Source: Bacteroidia bacterium
Lineage (GTDB): Bacteria; Bacteroidota; Bacteroidia; Flavobacteriales; Flavobacteriaceae
Direction of reading: 5' to 3'
Length of the DNA stretch: 64,000 nucleotides
NCBI GenBank assembly: GCA_030427985.1
Contig: JAUIBH010000004.1
Location: 1-64,000 of the forward strand
Each line of letters starts with the position of its first letter. Position 1 is the stretch's first letter. The position numbers were made by a program, and so were the translations under genes. Positions 55,062 through 64,000 of this stretch are shown here, piece by piece. A model generated the notes under the pieces. That model saw nothing but the letters and a program-made list of their open reading frames with translations, was not told the origin of the DNA and searched no databases.

Positions 55062-58000
55062 ATGCTCCCTCAAAAAACAAGGCATTTGCTATATGCCGTG
55101 TTGTTGGTGTTCATATCCATTTTTTGTTCCACGGTATTAGCAAAGACAGAGGTCAACCGGATACTAGCCAAAATAGTGTCCACTGTTTCAGAACCACAGG
55201 CTGAAGAAAAAACGGAGATTTCCTCCGAGAAAGTTTCAGCTACACGGCCAGAAGCATCTTTTGCTGCAAGCAGCAGCATGTTCATGACCATTATTCAAGG
55301 GGCCAACGAAGAAGTGGTTTGCCCTAACGACGGTAGTACACTTGCCAAGTTCTTTCTCTGTGGTACAAGTGATATCCGAACTATTTCCCTAAGTCAATCC
55401 GGTAGTAGTTACCAGTGGCAAAAACTGGACCCCAACACTTGTGCACCGACAGTGGTGGATGATTGCCCTACCATAAATGGAGCCTGTACCTGGAATACGG
55501 TTGGGACAGGATCTACCTATGACCTTTCCACGGCAGGTGAGTTTCGAGTACGGGTTAATTCTGGGCAATACTTTTACTTCAAGTCCACTTTAAACCCTTT
55601 AAACCCACAATTGATCAAGGAAGATATAGTATGTGGAAATCCAGGCAGGGTAGAGGTGACCAATGTTCCTGCGGGATATGAGTACAGTCTAAACAGCGCA
55701 GCAGGACCGTACCAAGATGCTCCCTTCTTTGATATTACATCTTCAGGTGATTACAGAGTTTATGTGCGATTGAAAAATGTATCAGCCACCGCTTGTGTCT
55801 TTCCTTCAAATAGTGTTACTATTGATGATTTGGACATCAACGTGGATGTCACCGCCAATGATATTCTGTGCAGTAGTGAATTGGGTAGTATTGATGTTAG
55901 CGTTTCGGGAGTTCCGGGATTCTATACGTATCGATTGGTAAAAAATGGGGTCACTGTAGATACTTTCGGACCCAATGGAGCTGATTCCTATACTTTTGCC
56001 AATGTAAGCCCTGGTACCTACACCATTCGTGTGGAGACCAATAATTGCTCTGAAACGGTTACGACAGACATCAATGGAGATTCCATCACAATCGGAAATG
56101 GCATAAGCCCGTTAGCAGTTTCTGCAACCGCTTCCGATAGTTTTGGCTGTGGAGCCACTTCTGTGGATGTAAACCTGACCACATCAGGAGGTACTGCACC
56201 GTATCGTTTCAGTGTGGATGGAGGACCTTTTGGTTCTACCTATGCAGGGTCCACTACCTTTACGGTCAATTCGGCTGGAACATACAACATATTGGTGGAA
56301 GATGCCAATGGATGTCAACGAAGTGCTTCTGTTGATGTTCCGGACATTCCGCCTCCAATTTTCAATTTTACAGAAGAAGATGCCAATTGTGGTGGAGCCA
56401 ATGACGGTAGAATCACCATTAACGTGACCAATGGTTTTGGTTATGAGATTGAGTACAGTATCAACAATGGGTCAAGTTTTCAGATCAGTAATACCTTTTC
56501 CAACTTGGCGCCTGGAACCTATAATGTGGTACTGCGTTATGAGCAAGATTCTTTCACCTGCACCACAACCCCACAAACAGCAACCGTAGGAACGCCATCA
56601 ACAATAACCGCTACGGTTACGCCAGGTTCGACACCAAGTTGTGGTAATGAAAATGGAGGGCAAATCACAATTTCAGGGGTTTCCGGAGGAACCTCTCCAT
56701 ATGAATACAGTGTAGGGGCTGGATTCAGTACCAACCCTGTTTTTACGAATCTAGGGGTGGGAACATATACACCCATGATCAGGGATGCCAACGGATGCGT
56801 TCAGTCGCTTTCGGATATTGTTTTCAATGCCTTAAATAAACCAACCAACTTGGATTTTACCATTTCCAGCTTGGATTGTATTACCACTACGGCTTCTGTT
56901 GGATTGACCGTTACTGGAGGTACTGGCCCTTATACCTATGAAATTATTGCTCCTTCAGCAAGTGCTGTAAATAATGGAACCAATGATACGTTCAGTGGAT
57001 TGGGATTGGGAACCTATACCTTCAGGGTTACCGATAATGCAGGTTGTTCATATGATGAAAACTACGCCATAACCGATATTAGTTCCATTGGGGTTCAGGG
57101 ACAACAGACCAAAGTGGTCACCTGTGTGGGTGATTCTGATGGAGAAGGACGCTTTTTGGTGGATGGATTCAATTCTACCTATAGCTATAGTATTGATGGT
57201 GGACCGGTTTCAACAGGGCAAAGTGGAAGCATTATTCCATTAACGGGACTTACTGCGGGAAGCTATGTGATTTCTGTCACTGATGAAGAGACCAATTGTG
57301 TCGATACAGCCACGTTGGTGATTGAAGAGCCTTCAACCGCTTTTGCGATTTCCAGTTTGGATGTTACCGCGATGAGCTGTCAGAATGGAAATACTGGGGC
57401 CGTTCGTATCAATACCGTAGGTGGATGGGGTGGTAACCGATATACCTTGATCCAGCCCAATGGCTCCACAAGAGGGCCTAAAAACGGAAGTACCTTCTCC
57501 AATTTGTCACAAGATGGTACCTATCAAGTGAGCGTTACCGATGCAAATGGATGTACTGTTACCGATAGCTTCACCTTGACCCGCTTGGATGCCCCAACTT
57601 TGACCTTGGACAATGGTGCTTCAGATTTTTGCTATGACAACTTTGGTGCAGCGACTTTGGTGGTTAATGCCTCAGGAGGTCTCGCTCCGTATCAATATCG
57701 CATCAACGGGGGTGCTTTGGGTGCTAGCAATACCTTTGCTGGACTTACCCCGGGTACCTACACCATTCAGGTGGTGGATGCCAATGACTGTCGCGATACC
57801 GTTACTGCCACCGTTGAGCCACAAGTCATGGCCAATGCCACAACCATTCAAGAGTTGGATTGTGCGGGCCCTCCGGGACAGATTCGGGTAAATATCAGCA
57901 ATGGATATACCTCTGGAGGTGATTATGACATATATGAAGTAAGTATCAATGGAGCACCCTATACTTCAGACAACAACAATATTACCGGAAACTCATTTGT

Positions 58001-61000
58001 GTACAGTGTACCCAATGATGGTTCCATTATTTCGGATACCACTTTTCAGTTCCAGATTACGGACAGCCGAGGCTGTAGCACGGAATCCAATGTAGTGACC
58101 ATTTCTCCCCCAGAAACCATTGCAGGTTCTGCAGTTGCTACGGATACACAATGTGGTGACTCAACCAGTGGGATTGTAACATTGATTCCCGATACCACCC
58201 AAGGGATTCCACCGTATGAATTCAGTAACGATAATGGAGCAACCTTTGGTTCCCAAAATATTTTCTCTGGTTACGGGCCTGGTACCCACGGTGGGTTTGT
58301 CATTCGCGATAGTAGAGGTTGTGTTAGTCCAGCATATAATGTAACCATTGCAGCAAGTACCCCATTGGATGCTACTGCTACTCCTACTGATGCGGTTTGT
58401 TCATCAGGAGCGGTGAACGGTTCCATTTCAACCACAATTAATAATGGAACGGCGCCTTTTGATTATGTCCTATTGGATGTAGCAGGGAATTTGGTGGCTT
58501 CTTCAACAGGTACAGCTAGTACAACCGTGAACTTCCCTAATCTTCCTGTTGGGAATTATACTGTAGTCACTACAGATGCATCAGGTTGTGAAGACCGGGA
58601 CGAGGTGGTCATTGACCAAAACACCTTGGATTTGATTCCTTTAGATCCAGACCCGTTGTTATGTTCGGAAACATCTTTCCCATACCGAGTTAGGGCTACG
58701 GGAGGAACTGCGCCTTATGAGTTTCGATTGGTGGGCGATCCAACGTTCAATCCCGCCACTTCAGGTGGTGATACGTATGATTTTACAGGGCAGGTGGTTC
58801 CCGGAGTAACATACTTCGTTGAAGTTCAGGATGCCTTGGGTTGTACCTATATTGAAGAAATTGATACGATAGGTCCTTCTAATCCTGTTACGGTTACTGC
58901 CACAGCTACTTCGGCATCCTGCGATGTTGCGGGTAGTGGAAGTATTGATTATGATGTGTCAGGGGTGTCCGCCCCCGGCAACTTTACGGTTACCCTTCAA
59001 AATACCGATACGGGTGTTATCGAATCAGGACCAACAGCATTTACGGGACAAACTATTCCCTTTAGTGGAACGTTCACAGGCTTGGCACCAGCGAACTACC
59101 AAATCATTGTAGAGGACGATTCTACGGGATGTAGCTCAAGCACCTTGGTCTTTATCAGTTTCAGTTCTCCGTCCATTACTATTGATAATTTTGTGGAAGC
59201 TACCTGTAATGCAGGTGCCTTGGTCACCGTAAGAGGCTTTGGTGGAAGTGGTGGCCCCTTTACGTATGCCTATGTGCCCACAGGGGATCCAGCACCAACC
59301 GTATTTTCAACGGAAACTACCTTTGAAATCCCAGGGCCATACCCTACAACTTATGATTTCTATGTGCAAGATGCTAGTGGATGTACTGCGCTGACCACCT
59401 TACCAGTAACTCAAGAAGCAGGTGTACCTAATCCGGTCATAGATGTAGTGAATCAGTGTACCGCAACCAGTGGTTATCAAATTGATATTGTGTCACCGCT
59501 GACATCAGGTCCAGAACCTGAAAACACATTCCAATACGATATAGGAAGTGGTTTTCAGACAGGAACAACATTTATTGTTCCCAATCCAGGTAGCTATGTC
59601 ATTACGGTTCGTGATGGCAACGGGTGTACCAATACGGTGACAGCCGAGGTCTTTAATTTCTTTGCCATAACTGCAGATGCCACATCTTTGCCAACCTGTA
59701 ATGCTGGGGATGGAACCATTACCGTCAACACTACGGGAGGTAGTGGAAATTTTGAGTACCAGCTTCGTGATGCAGGCACCTTGGCCAATATTGGTTCTGC
59801 CCAGAATACGAATGTTTTCAATAACGTATTGCCTGGGGATTATAACATTCTGGTAACTGATTTGGATTCCAATACTTCACCACTATGTTCCGATGAGGCC
59901 ATAGTAAACGTATCTACGGTAAACACTCCTGTAATCTCGGCTACTCCAAGTAGTGATGTTACCTGTAATGGTGCCAATAATGGTACTATTTCTGTGGAAC
60001 TTCAACCCGGAACCGATACGGATACACCATTGAGTTATATCCTGTATGATAGCAGTTCTGCTATTTTTGCCGGACCACAAGGCTCTCCGGTTTTCGATGA
60101 TTTGCCACCTGACACCTATCAAGTAGAAGTGATTTCAGATAGAGGGTGTACCGACCAAGTGGGAGGTATTGTTATTGATGAGCCTTCGGTATTGCAAGCC
60201 AATGCAGTGAACACAGAATTCAGTTGTAATCCATCCAGTAACCAGTTTAGTACAGCCACAATTACCATCTATACTGATGATAATGGCGATGGCACCGGAA
60301 CTGCAACGGGAACCGGACCTTACACCTATAGCATGAACGATGGCACCCCTCAGTTTGATGGCACCAACTTTCAGACCAGCAACACCTTTGAGGTGATTGA
60401 TAATGGAACCAACCAAACCATCACTTTGACAGCGCGAGATCAAAATGGTTGTGAGGAAACATCAACCGTGACCATCAATAGTCCAACCGATATTACCTTT
60501 AGTTATGCAGTGAACCAAATCACATGTGATGCTCCGGGAACCATCGACATTATTGTGAACGAAGGTCCAGGAAACTACCAAGTGGAAATCTTGCCTTTGG
60601 GATCGGAACCTGCCAGAAATTCTAGTGGTAGTGATAGGGTAAGCTGGGATATTGCCACTCCCGGGGATTACATCTTCGCCGTGACGGATATAGGCAACGG
60701 AGGCTGTTCGTATTTAACGACCACCATCACCATGCCGGAATACAATACTATTGAAGCCCTTATTGCAGAAGTGCAGCCTGTAACCTGCTTTAATGGCAAT
60801 GATGGTGCAATCAGTTTGGAAATCAACAATTACAGTGGGACCTATAATTATGAAGTATTCTCCAGGGATAATAGTGGGGTTGAGACATCAACGGGTGTCA
60901 CTGGCAGTTTTGATACCAACGTACCTATAAACTCCCCAGAAGTTATTGGCGGTTTGCCCGCAGGTAACCTTGTGGTCCACATAGAAGCATTGGATTCTCC

Positions 61001-63353
61001 TTTCTGTGATGTGGTCAGTAATGTTACCACGGTTCGCTCACCAGATAGGGAATTGACGATTGATGCCATCCAAACCTCTCCAGTGACTTGTAACGTGCCA
61101 GGATATGGTGAAATTACAGTAGCTGGAGATGGTGGTTGGGGCACTTATGAATATCAATTGATTGCTCCGGATGGTACAACGGTGTTGGTGGATTATCCCA
61201 ATACCAATCCCATTTTTGAAAACCTTTCCACAGGAACCTATACCGTAAATGTGCGGGATATTAGAGGTTGTGAAGCTAGCAATACCATCGATTTGCCATT
61301 GCCAGTTCCAATTTCGGCAGATATTCAGGTGGTACAACCCTTGGCCTGTAACAATGACAACAACGGGATTATTGAAGCTTACAATGTGGCAGGTGGTCAA
61401 GGCCCAGGAAACTATCTGTATCAATTGAATCGAATAACTGATGGTACCAACAGTGGATTACAAACAACCCCAACCTTTGCCAACCTTTCGGCTGGGGATT
61501 ATACCATCACCATTTTTGATGGATGGAACTGTAGCTTTACCACAATTCCAATTACTGTTCAAGACCCTGAAATTGTGGTGGCCGAATTGGTAGAGTTGCA
61601 ACCACCGGGTTGTGGAGATTTGGGTAGAATGGAGTTGAGTGTTACCAATCCAGAGCCAGGAGTCGACTATTTTTATCGTAGATCGGGAACTTCGGACCCA
61701 TTCACACCATTTGGCGCGGGAATGACCAGTGTTGAAATCGCTGCGGACATTACTTTGGATCCCGGACCCTTCCAATATGATGTACAGAACTCAAACGGGT
61801 GTCCCTTTGAAAAATCGAACCAAATTTCATTGGATCCTGCGGCGCCATTGGTCATTGCTTTGGATTTGACCAACGCAACCATCAACTGTGCGGGGGAAGC
61901 AACCGGAATTATTCGTTCTGAGGCTTTTGGAGGAATTGGTAGCTATATGTACACCTTGGTGAACTCAGATATATTACCGATAACTGCATCCAGCATCATT
62001 CGCCCTGCACAAAGCTCAGGAATTTTCAGGGAGCTGAATCCAGGTACCTATTATGTGTATGCACAGAGTGGGGGATGTGAGGCCATTTCAGAACCAATTG
62101 TCATAGAACCTAAACCACCATTGGTTTTGGAATACTTGGAAGCAGTATCGGTAATGTGCGCGGGAGATACTAATGGACAAATTATTATTGAAGCCAGTGG
62201 AGGTACTGGAGCTATCCGATATTCCATTTCGGATACCTTGAGTGAGTTTTTTGAAGGTGATGACCCTGATAATCCAAATCGGAAAACATTTACGGATTTA
62301 TCGCCTAGAACATACGACATTATCATTCAAGATGATTTGGGATGTACCATAACCAGAACCGTTGAAATCACCCAACCTATGGAATTGGTAGCTGGAATTG
62401 CATCAACCACTCCAGAAGTATGTTTGGGAGATGGTGATGGCTCACTTACCCTAGAGGTCTCTGGGGGTACAGCGCCCTATTACACCAGTGTAAACTCCGC
62501 AGATGATGCTGACTTTGTTCAAAATGATGACATGTTCTTTGATAACCTTCAGGGGGGAGAAACCTACGTTATCTTTATTCGGGATGCCAATGGATGTCAG
62601 ACCAATGTTGTTGCCGAAATAGGAACAGGGGTTGAAATTATTGCAGAACCCATTATTGAATATGGGTGTGATGGAATTTTTCCGAACAGTACGGCAAGAA
62701 TCTCCCTTGTGGATAATTCCATGCTTCCAAGATTGCTGTTTTCGCTGGATGTTGATGATATTCAAGTTGCGAGTCCGCAACGCACTTTTGGTAATCTTCC
62801 GCCCGGCGAGCATACCGTTTATATTTATCATGAAAACGGTTGTGCAACCTTTGTGGAATTTGAAATTGAGGTATACGAGCCGCTCACCTTGGAAGCCGTT
62901 AAAACAGGGCCCAATGAAGTAACGGCCGTTGCAACAGGTGGTTTTGGAGGATATGAGTATTTCTTCCAACAAGAATCATATGGAGAAACTAATGTGTTTA
63001 ATATTAACGTAGATGCCAATGTCCATATTATGGTGAGGGATGCAAGAGGTTGTGTGGCCAATCTTGTGATGCCATTTGATTTTGAAGGAATGCCTGAAAT
63101 GCCCGATTTCTTTACTCCAGATGGTGATAACCTGAATGATTACTGGTATCCTGGAAACAGGGAGTATTTCCCAAATATTGAAGTCATTATTTATGATCGT
63201 TACGGTAGGGTAGTGGCGCACTTAGACCAAGTAAAAAAGTGGGATGGTACCTATGAAGGAAGTCCATTACCAACTGGTGATTATTGGTATGTGGTCAATG
63301 TCAACGATATGGAAAAGCAGCAGTATGTAGGTCATTTTACATTGTATAGGTAG
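55062..63353 (+). CDS. Giant SprB-like surface protein with T9SS type B sorting domain
   Basis: 2763 residues. Signal peptide at 1-28 (LLYAVLLVFISIFCSTVLAK), a Ser/Glu-rich stretch, an Ig-like segment (about 85-180), then about 29 SprB-like repeats of 75-100 residues. Each repeat has the pattern C-x-G...GG-x-x-PY-x-Y-S...L-x-x-GTY-x-V-x-V-x-D-x-x-GC, so nearly every one carries two cysteines likely to pair. The end (about 2680-2763) is a gliding-motility C-terminal domain (FFTPDGDNLNDYW; IYDRYGRVVAHL; KKWDGTYEGSPLPTGDYWY), a type B signal for the type IX system. SprB of F. johnsoniae is the moving adhesin for gliding; this is a relative, probably an adhesin. No sprF/porP partner is in view. 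Confidence 0.95.
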   Translation: MLPQKTRHLLYAVLLVFISIFCSTVLAKTEVNRILAKIVSTVSEPQAEEKTEISSEKVSATRPEASFAASSSMFMTIIQGANEEVVCPNDGSTLAKFFLCGTSDIRTISLSQSGSSYQWQKLDPNTCAPTVVDDCPTINGACTWNTVGTGSTYDLSTAGEFRVRVNSGQYFYFKSTLNPLNPQLIKEDIVCGNPGRVEVTNVPAGYEYSLNSAAGPYQDAPFFDITSSGDYRVYVRLKNVSATACVFPSNSVTIDDLDINVDVTANDILCSSELGSIDVSVSGVPGFYTYRLVKNGVTVDTFGPNGADSYTFANVSPGTYTIRVETNNCSETVTTDINGDSITIGNGISPLAVSATASDSFGCGATSVDVNLTTSGGTAPYRFSVDGGPFGSTYAGSTTFTVNSAGTYNILVEDANGCQRSASVDVPDIPPPIFNFTEEDANCGGANDGRITINVTNGFGYEIEYSINNGSSFQISNTFSNLAPGTYNVVLRYEQDSFTCTTTPQTATVGTPSTITATVTPGSTPSCGNENGGQITISGVSGGTSPYEYSVGAGFSTNPVFTNLGVGTYTPMIRDANGCVQSLSDIVFNALNKPTNLDFTISSLDCITTTASVGLTVTGGTGPYTYEIIAPSASAVNNGTNDTFSGLGLGTYTFRVTDNAGCSYDENYAITDISSIGVQGQQTKVVTCVGDSDGEGRFLVDGFNSTYSYSIDGGPVSTGQSGSIIPLTGLTAGSYVISVTDEETNCVDTATLVIEEPSTAFAISSLDVTAMSCQNGNTGAVRINTVGGWGGNRYTLIQPNGSTRGPKNGSTFSNLSQDGTYQVSVTDANGCTVTDSFTLTRLDAPTLTLDNGASDFCYDNFGAATLVVNASGGLAPYQYRINGGALGASNTFAGLTPGTYTIQVVDANDCRDTVTATVEPQVMANATTIQELDCAGPPGQIRVNISNGYTSGGDYDIYEVSINGAPYTSDNNNITGNSFVYSVPNDGSIISDTTFQFQITDSRGCSTESNVVTISPPETIAGSAVATDTQCGDSTSGIVTLIPDTTQGIPPYEFSNDNGATFGSQNIFSGYGPGTHGGFVIRDSRGCVSPAYNVTIAASTPLDATATPTDAVCSSGAVNGSISTTINNGTAPFDYVLLDVAGNLVASSTGTASTTVNFPNLPVGNYTVVTTDASGCEDRDEVVIDQNTLDLIPLDPDPLLCSETSFPYRVRATGGTAPYEFRLVGDPTFNPATSGGDTYDFTGQVVPGVTYFVEVQDALGCTYIEEIDTIGPSNPVTVTATATSASCDVAGSGSIDYDVSGVSAPGNFTVTLQNTDTGVIESGPTAFTGQTIPFSGTFTGLAPANYQIIVEDDSTGCSSSTLVFISFSSPSITIDNFVEATCNAGALVTVRGFGGSGGPFTYAYVPTGDPAPTVFSTETTFEIPGPYPTTYDFYVQDASGCTALTTLPVTQEAGVPNPVIDVVNQCTATSGYQIDIVSPLTSGPEPENTFQYDIGSGFQTGTTFIVPNPGSYVITVRDGNGCTNTVTAEVFNFFAITADATSLPTCNAGDGTITVNTTGGSGNFEYQLRDAGTLANIGSAQNTNVFNNVLPGDYNILVTDLDSNTSPLCSDEAIVNVSTVNTPVISATPSSDVTCNGANNGTISVELQPGTDTDTPLSYILYDSSSAIFAGPQGSPVFDDLPPDTYQVEVISDRGCTDQVGGIVIDEPSVLQANAVNTEFSCNPSSNQFSTATITIYTDDNGDGTGTATGTGPYTYSMNDGTPQFDGTNFQTSNTFEVIDNGTNQTITLTARDQNGCEETSTVTINSPTDITFSYAVNQITCDAPGTIDIIVNEGPGNYQVEILPLGSEPARNSSGSDRVSWDIATPGDYIFAVTDIGNGGCSYLTTTITMPEYNTIEALIAEVQPVTCFNGNDGAISLEINNYSGTYNYEVFSRDNSGVETSTGVTGSFDTNVPINSPEVIGGLPAGNLVVHIEALDSPFCDVVSNVTTVRSPDRELTIDAIQTSPVTCNVPGYGEITVAGDGGWGTYEYQLIAPDGTTVLVDYPNTNPIFENLSTGTYTVNVRDIRGCEASNTIDLPLPVPISADIQVVQPLACNNDNNGIIEAYNVAGGQGPGNYLYQLNRITDGTNSGLQTTPTFANLSAGDYTITIFDGWNCSFTTIPITVQDPEIVVAELVELQPPGCGDLGRMELSVTNPEPGVDYFYRRSGTSDPFTPFGAGMTSVEIAADITLDPGPFQYDVQNSNGCPFEKSNQISLDPAAPLVIALDLTNATINCAGEATGIIRSEAFGGIGSYMYTLVNSDILPITASSIIRPAQSSGIFRELNPGTYYVYAQSGGCEAISEPIVIEPKPPLVLEYLEAVSVMCAGDTNGQIIIEASGGTGAIRYSISDTLSEFFEGDDPDNPNRKTFTDLSPRTYDIIIQDDLGCTITRTVEITQPMELVAGIASTTPEVCLGDGDGSLTLEVSGGTAPYYTSVNSADDADFVQNDDMFFDNLQGGETYVIFIRDANGCQTNVVAEIGTGVEIIAEPIIEYGCDGIFPNSTARISLVDNSMLPRLLFSLDVDDIQVASPQRTFGNLPPGEHTVYIYHENGCATFVEFEIEVYEPLTLEAVKTGPNEVTAVATGGFGGYEYFFQQESYGETNVFNINVDANVHIMVRDARGCVANLVMPFDFEGMPEMPDFFTPDGDNLNDYWYPGNREYFPNIEVIIYDRYGRVVAHLDQVKKWDGTYEGSPLPTGDYWYVVNVNDMEKQQYVGHFTLYR
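55610..63094 (+). repeat. Array of about 29 SprB-like protein repeats within the giant gene
   Basis: Repeats were counted by the recurring 'PY/PF...GTY...GC' pattern from about residue 183 to 2677. They are diverged at base level, so this is an old array rather than a recent expansion. One repeat near 60270-60300 contains DDNGDGTGTATGTG, like a calcium loop. The last repeat (about 62885-63080) lacks the first cysteine. Confidence 0.8.
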
Positions 63354-63482
63354 ATTTTAACCCATTTTCTCTATATTTACCTAAACAATAACATATTGAT
63401 AGTCTTTTATTTGGGAATTCAACCTTCTTCCCCCACCATGGAAACCCAATTAATAGATCAATATGGCACAGCGTAATTGATG

Positions 63483-63502
63483 TTGACTTTGGTGAAAGTC
63501 AA
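63483..63502. repeat. Small hairpin in the gap after the giant gene
   Basis: TTGACTTT-GGTG-AAAGTCAA is a perfect 8-base-pair inverted repeat in the 217-base gap between the adhesin gene and the next small gene. No T tract follows directly, so its role as terminator is doubtful; an operator is possible. Confidence 0.4.
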
Positions 63503-63570
63503 AAAGAGTCAATCCTGTGGAGGTTCAAAATTGAAAGGATTAATCACCAAATCTTAAACAAACTACCTTA

Positions 63571-63867
63571 ATGGATAACACAAAACCTACGCATGCATCA
63601 TCATTTTTGGCATCCGAATATGAAAATCTAGACTACTCCATTTTTCAGCTGAATCTCTTTCTCAACGCTTATAGTGATGGACAAAAGCCCTACAAAATAG
63701 ATTACAATGTATTGTTGATGAGCTACCGTCAGTGGAATGGTAGTGACATTGATGAATTCTGCCAAGATCAGACGATTGGTTATTTTTTATTGAATCCTTC
63801 CAATGATTCCGCTGAGGCAAGGGAAGCTTTTTGCATGGAAATCAGGGAGTTCCTTTTGGGAATCTAG
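63571..63867 (+). CDS. Small protein of unknown function
   Basis: 98 residues, acidic, without signal peptide or membrane segment. It has two cysteines (FCQDQTIG and FCMEIREF) and a Tyr/Phe/Leu-rich middle (YSIFQLNLFLNAYSDG; LLMSYRQWNGSDIDEF). I do not recognise a family. Coding is supported by an intact ATG-to-stop frame and sensible composition only. Confidence 0.6.
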   Translation: MDNTKPTHASSFLASEYENLDYSIFQLNLFLNAYSDGQKPYKIDYNVLLMSYRQWNGSDIDEFCQDQTIGYFLLNPSNDSAEAREAFCMEIREFLLGI

Positions 63868-63949
63868 GGAGCTCCACCTCCTTTTTATTTTGTGCATCTA
63901 TATTTATTAAAAATGCAGATATAGTTTTACTAAAATTTATATTTTTGCA

Positions 63950-64000
63950 GTCCGTTTCTGGGATGTGGCTCTTGGGCTACACAGAAAGGACTCCGTCAGG
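63950..64000 (+). ncRNA. 5' part of a structured RNA, probably SRP RNA, cut by the window end
   Basis: A TATTTTTG -7 box (63940-63947) is followed by no coding frame but by a strong fold: GTCCgTTTCTG (63950 on) pairs with CAGAAAGGAC, enclosing TGTGGC and GCTACA. The last bases CCGTCAGG match the 5' side of the SRP54-binding site (GTCAGG, normally followed by tCCGGAAGG). With a start near 63952 the GTCAGG falls at about nucleotides 44-49, as in E. coli 4.5S RNA. The rest lies outside, so this is a candidate. No clear -33 box is present. Confidence 0.5.

Noticed and set aside
55610-63094. Repeated pattern suspected as a CRISPR or tandem DNA array
   Set aside because: The periodicity is at the protein level (75-100 residues) within one continuous reading frame; base-level copies are too diverged.
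1-64000. tRNA, rRNA, prophage, insertion sequence with transposase, CRISPR
   Set aside because: No cloverleaf, rRNA core, phage structural gene, transposase or spaced direct-repeat array was found by reading; a covariance-model scan would settle small RNAs.

Overview
The window is a chromosomal segment of a marine-type member of the family Flavobacteriaceae (Bacteroidota); a Muricauda/Allomuricauda-like genus would fit, but that is inference from protein style. The evidence is the gliding gene gldI, a giant cell-surface protein with SprB-type repeats and a type IX secretion (T9SS) type B C-terminal signal, many lipoproteins, promoter boxes of the Bacteroidota form TTG-N19-TAnnTTTG, and gene orders typical of this family. 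No tRNA, rRNA, phage or CRISPR was seen. Almost all of the window is protein-coding.

Layout. 1-9.6 kb (mostly minus strand): the start of an OstA-like envelope gene cut by the window edge, dps, a GH97 alpha-glucosidase-type lipoprotein, purA, a Fur-family regulator, the bifunctional (p)ppGpp enzyme, a Ste24-like M48 protease and a SpoU rRNA methylase. 9.6-20.2 kb: a lipoprotein, a pair of amidohydrolase-fold proteins with partly lost metal sites, a DUF3810 protein, a folding block (cyclophilin-FKBP fusion, GldI, NrnA), a PhoD-like phosphatase and ndk. 20.2-28.7 kb: DUF721, lipoprotein and recF (minus), then TPR protein, ribH, a small membrane protein, mutL, two rhomboids and an endonuclease/exonuclease/phosphatase protein (plus). 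28.6-34.9 kb (minus): parA-parB-DUF5683-dapB-lepB-wbqC-DUF6122, interrupted between lepB and wbqC by a small four-helix-bundle gene cassette.

35-43 kb is a propionyl-CoA module. Methylmalonyl-CoA mutase (mutA, mutB), in an operon with udk and a ftsB-like gene, is divergent from a three-gene biotin-dependent carboxylase (carrier, biotin carboxylase, carboxyltransferase). Together they would turn propionyl-CoA into methylmalonyl-CoA and succinyl-CoA. A Bcr/CflA efflux pump follows.

44.5-53.8 kb is a peptidoglycan-recycling locus: anmK, a NagZ-like GH3, an AmpG-like permease, a GHL10 glycosidase-like lipoprotein and a NagB-deacetylase fusion on the minus strand, with a DeoR-type regulator and murQ divergent on the plus strand. 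It encodes a path from anhydro-muropeptides to fructose-6-phosphate. A PQQ-type sugar dehydrogenase lipoprotein follows.

55-63.4 kb is one gene for a 2763-residue secreted adhesin-like protein of about 29 SprB-like repeats. A small unknown protein follows. The last ~50 bases look like the 5' part of a small structured RNA, probably the signal recognition particle RNA.

Points most worth a second look: the four-helix-bundle cassette with imperfect terminal inverted repeats that seems to have removed the wbqC start codon; the NagB-PIG-L fusion in a locus without nagA; MutL with all endonuclease motifs degraded; two of three amidohydrolase domains without metal ligands; and a dispersed repeat read in frame at the start of methylmalonyl-CoA mutase.
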